Positions 62,470 through 64,000 of a stretch of DNA of 64,000 nucleotides are shown one piece after another (position 1 is the stretch's first letter; each line of letters begins with the position of its first letter). The notes beneath the pieces were generated by a model that was given only the letters and a program-made list of their open reading frames with translations, made no database searches and was not told where the DNA came from. A program made the position numbers and the translations under genes. The DNA comes from CAKVON01 sp902475665 (lineage in GTDB: Bacteria; Actinomycetota; Coriobacteriia; Coriobacteriales; Atopobiaceae): positions 62,001 through 126,000 of the forward strand of contig JAWQCY010000001.1 of the NCBI GenBank assembly GCA_036321795.1, given 5' to 3'.

Positions 62470-64000
62470 ATGAACTTCGAGCAGTTCAGCCTCTTCGAGG
62501 CCGCCAATGCCGAGAAGAACGTCGCCCCGCAGCCCACCGCGCCCGAGCCCGTCGCCCCCACGACCGCGCCCGCCCCGGGCGTGGTCGACCTCACCACCCT
62601 CAACCCCGCCCAGCGCAAGGCCGCCGAGTGCACCCGCGGCCCGCTGCTCGTGCTCGCAGGCGCCGGCTCGGGCAAGACGCGCGTGCTCACCTACCGCATC
62701 GCGCACATGATCGCCGACGAGGGCGTGCGCCCCTGGCAGGTCCTGGCCATCACGTTCACCAACAAGGCCGCGGCCGAGATGCGCGAGCGCCTCCAGGCGA
62801 TCCTTCCCGGCCGGACGCGCGGCATGTGGGTCTGCACCTTCCACGCCATGTGCGTGCGCATCCTGCGCGAGGACGCCGACCGCCTGGGCTATGAGCCCAA
62901 CTTCACCATCTACGACGACGACGACTCCAAGCGCATGGTCAAGCGCATCATGGCCGACCTCGACGTCGACCCCAAGCAGTACCCGATCCAGGGCATCCGC
63001 TCCAAGATCTCCGCCGCCAAGAACGCGCTCGTCTCGCCCGACGAGATGTCCGACCAGGCCGACAGCCCGCAGATCGCAAAGACCGCCATCGTCTACCGCG
63101 AGCTGCAGCGCCGCCTGGGTCGCGCCAACGCCATGGACTTCGACGACCTGCTGGTAAACGCGTACGAGCTCCTGCTCAAGAATCCCGACGTGCTGGCCAA
63201 GTACCAGCAGCGCTTCGTCCAGATCAGCGTCGACGAGTACCAGGACACCAACCACGTCCAGTACAAGATCACCAACCTTCTGGCCGCTGCGCGCCGCAAC
63301 CTCATGGTCGTGGGCGACGACGACCAGTCCATCTACAGCTGGCGTGGCGCCGACATCCAGAACATCCTCGACTTCGAGAAGGACTACCCGGACGCCACCG
63401 TGGTCAAGCTGGAGGAGAACTACCGCTCCACCGGCCACATCCTCGACGCGGCCAACGCCGTCGTGGCCAACAACAGCCGCCGTAAGGCCAAGCGCCTCTA
63501 CACCAGCCGCGGCGACGGCGAGCTCGTCCACGTCTACCAGGCCTCCGACGAGCGGGACGAGGGCCGCTGGGTCGGCTCCGAGATCGACAAGGTGCACGAC
63601 GGGGGAACTAGCTACGACGACATCGCGGTGTTCTACCGCACCAACGCGCAGTCGCGAGTCCTCGAGGACATGTTCCTGCGCGCCGGCGTCCCCTACAAGA
63701 TCGTCGGCGGCACGCGCTTCTTCGACCGCCAGGAGATCCGCGACGTCATGGCCTACCTCAAGCTGGTCGTCAACCCTGACGACGATGTCAGCGCCCTGCG
63801 CGTGGTCAACACCCCGCGTCGCGGCATCGGCACCACCAGCGTCAACAAGATTAGCGCCTACGCGGCCGAGCGTGGCATCTCGTTCTTCTCGGCAGCGCAG
63901 GCCTGCGCCTGCGAGGAGGGGCTTCTCTCCGCGAAGACCCGCAACGCCCTGGCCGGCTTCACCGACGCCATCGAGTCGTGCCGCCACGTCTCCGGCGAGC
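62470..64000 (+). CDS. pcrA: ATP-dependent DNA helicase PcrA/UvrD, 3' end missing
   Basis: Superfamily 1A helicase, 510 codons visible before the window ends. After a 45-residue low-complexity leader (Ala/Pro-rich) come motif Q (LNPAQRKAAE), Walker A LVLAGAGSGKTRVLTYRI near residue 60, motif Ia TFTNKAAAEMRER near 94, Walker B SVDEYQDTN near 254, motif III VVGDDDQSIYSWRGAD near 278 and motif IV LEENYRST near 316. Walker A and B are intact. These enzymes act in nucleotide-excision repair, mismatch repair or removal of RecA. ATG 62470 follows GGAG. The Asp-Asp-Asp in motif III (GDDDQS) is one Asp longer than most UvrD but common in PcrA. Confidence 0.95.
   Translation, partial: MNFEQFSLFEAANAEKNVAPQPTAPEPVAPTTAPAPGVVDLTTLNPAQRKAAECTRGPLLVLAGAGSGKTRVLTYRIAHMIADEGVRPWQVLAITFTNKAAAEMRERLQAILPGRTRGMWVCTFHAMCVRILREDADRLGYEPNFTIYDDDDSKRMVKRIMADLDVDPKQYPIQGIRSKISAAKNALVSPDEMSDQADSPQIAKTAIVYRELQRRLGRANAMDFDDLLVNAYELLLKNPDVLAKYQQRFVQISVDEYQDTNHVQYKITNLLAAARRNLMVVGDDDQSIYSWRGADIQNILDFEKDYPDATVVKLEENYRSTGHILDAANAVVANNSRRKAKRLYTSRGDGELVHVYQASDERDEGRWVGSEIDKVHDGGTSYDDIAVFYRTNAQSRVLEDMFLRAGVPYKIVGGTRFFDRQEIRDVMAYLKLVVNPDDDVSALRVVNTPRRGIGTTSVNKISAYAAERGISFFSAAQACACEEGLLSAKTRNALAGFTDAIESCRHVSGE

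Overview
The window is high-GC DNA (clear G/C preference at third codon positions) carrying the conserved bacterial block tRNA-tuf-rpmG-secE-nusG-rplKAJL-rpoBC-rpsLG-fusA-rpsJ-S10/spc/alpha, with the actinobacterial order secY-adk-map-infA-rpmJ-rpsM-rpsK-rpsD-rpoA-rplQ-truA. Gene order, zinc-containing S14, L33 and L36, and an RpoC of 1486 codons suggest an actinobacterium of class Coriobacteriia (Olsenella/Atopobium-like). That placement is inferred from gene content, not from a database search.

Layout. 1-1124: end of an RlmB-type rRNA methyltransferase and a YacP-like NYN nuclease. 1167-3411: five tRNAs (Thr, Tyr, Thr, Met, Trp) interleaved with tuf and rpmG. 3490-15364: secE, nusG, rplK, rplA, an L10 leader RNA, rplJ, rplL, rpoB and rpoC. 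15497-18967: str operon with rpsJ at its end. 19093-25000: rplC to rplX. 25339-31557: rplE to map. 31724-36122: infA to truA. The translation machinery is cut into transcription units by visible terminators and good -35/-10 promoters.

36156-41523: a histidine-rich metal transporter, a degenerate LCP-like membrane protein, a family 2 glycosyltransferase, a GNAT acetyltransferase and a PLP aminotransferase. 41588-46444: a leucine operon leuA-leuC-leuD-leuB preceded by a leader peptide and a set of mutually exclusive RNA stems. 46518-62057: a mixed region with an MgtA-type Mg2+ ATPase (with its own small upstream reading frame), DUF554, nitroreductase, M16 peptidase, EamA exporter, UspA, UppP, ManA, a GntR regulator, low-molecular-weight tyrosine phosphatase, U32 peptidase and a CDF cation exporter. 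62188-62367 holds a fragment of a 2-hydroxyacid dehydrogenase, and a PcrA/UvrD helicase runs off the right end.

The most unusual observations are: (i) the C-terminus of the RNA polymerase beta' subunit carries a helix-hairpin-helix segment with 18 of 40 identities to the alpha C-terminal domain encoded in the same window; (ii) a complete leucine attenuator architecture without a U-tract; (iii) a strongly translated-looking small ORF in the mgtA leader; (iv) a dispersed intergenic sequence CTTCTCGGCA, twice present as a perfect inverted repeat in front of ribosomal-protein operons; (v) native residues in S12 (Arg88) and RpoB (Asn401, Ser393) at positions linked to streptomycin and rifampicin resistance in other bacteria.
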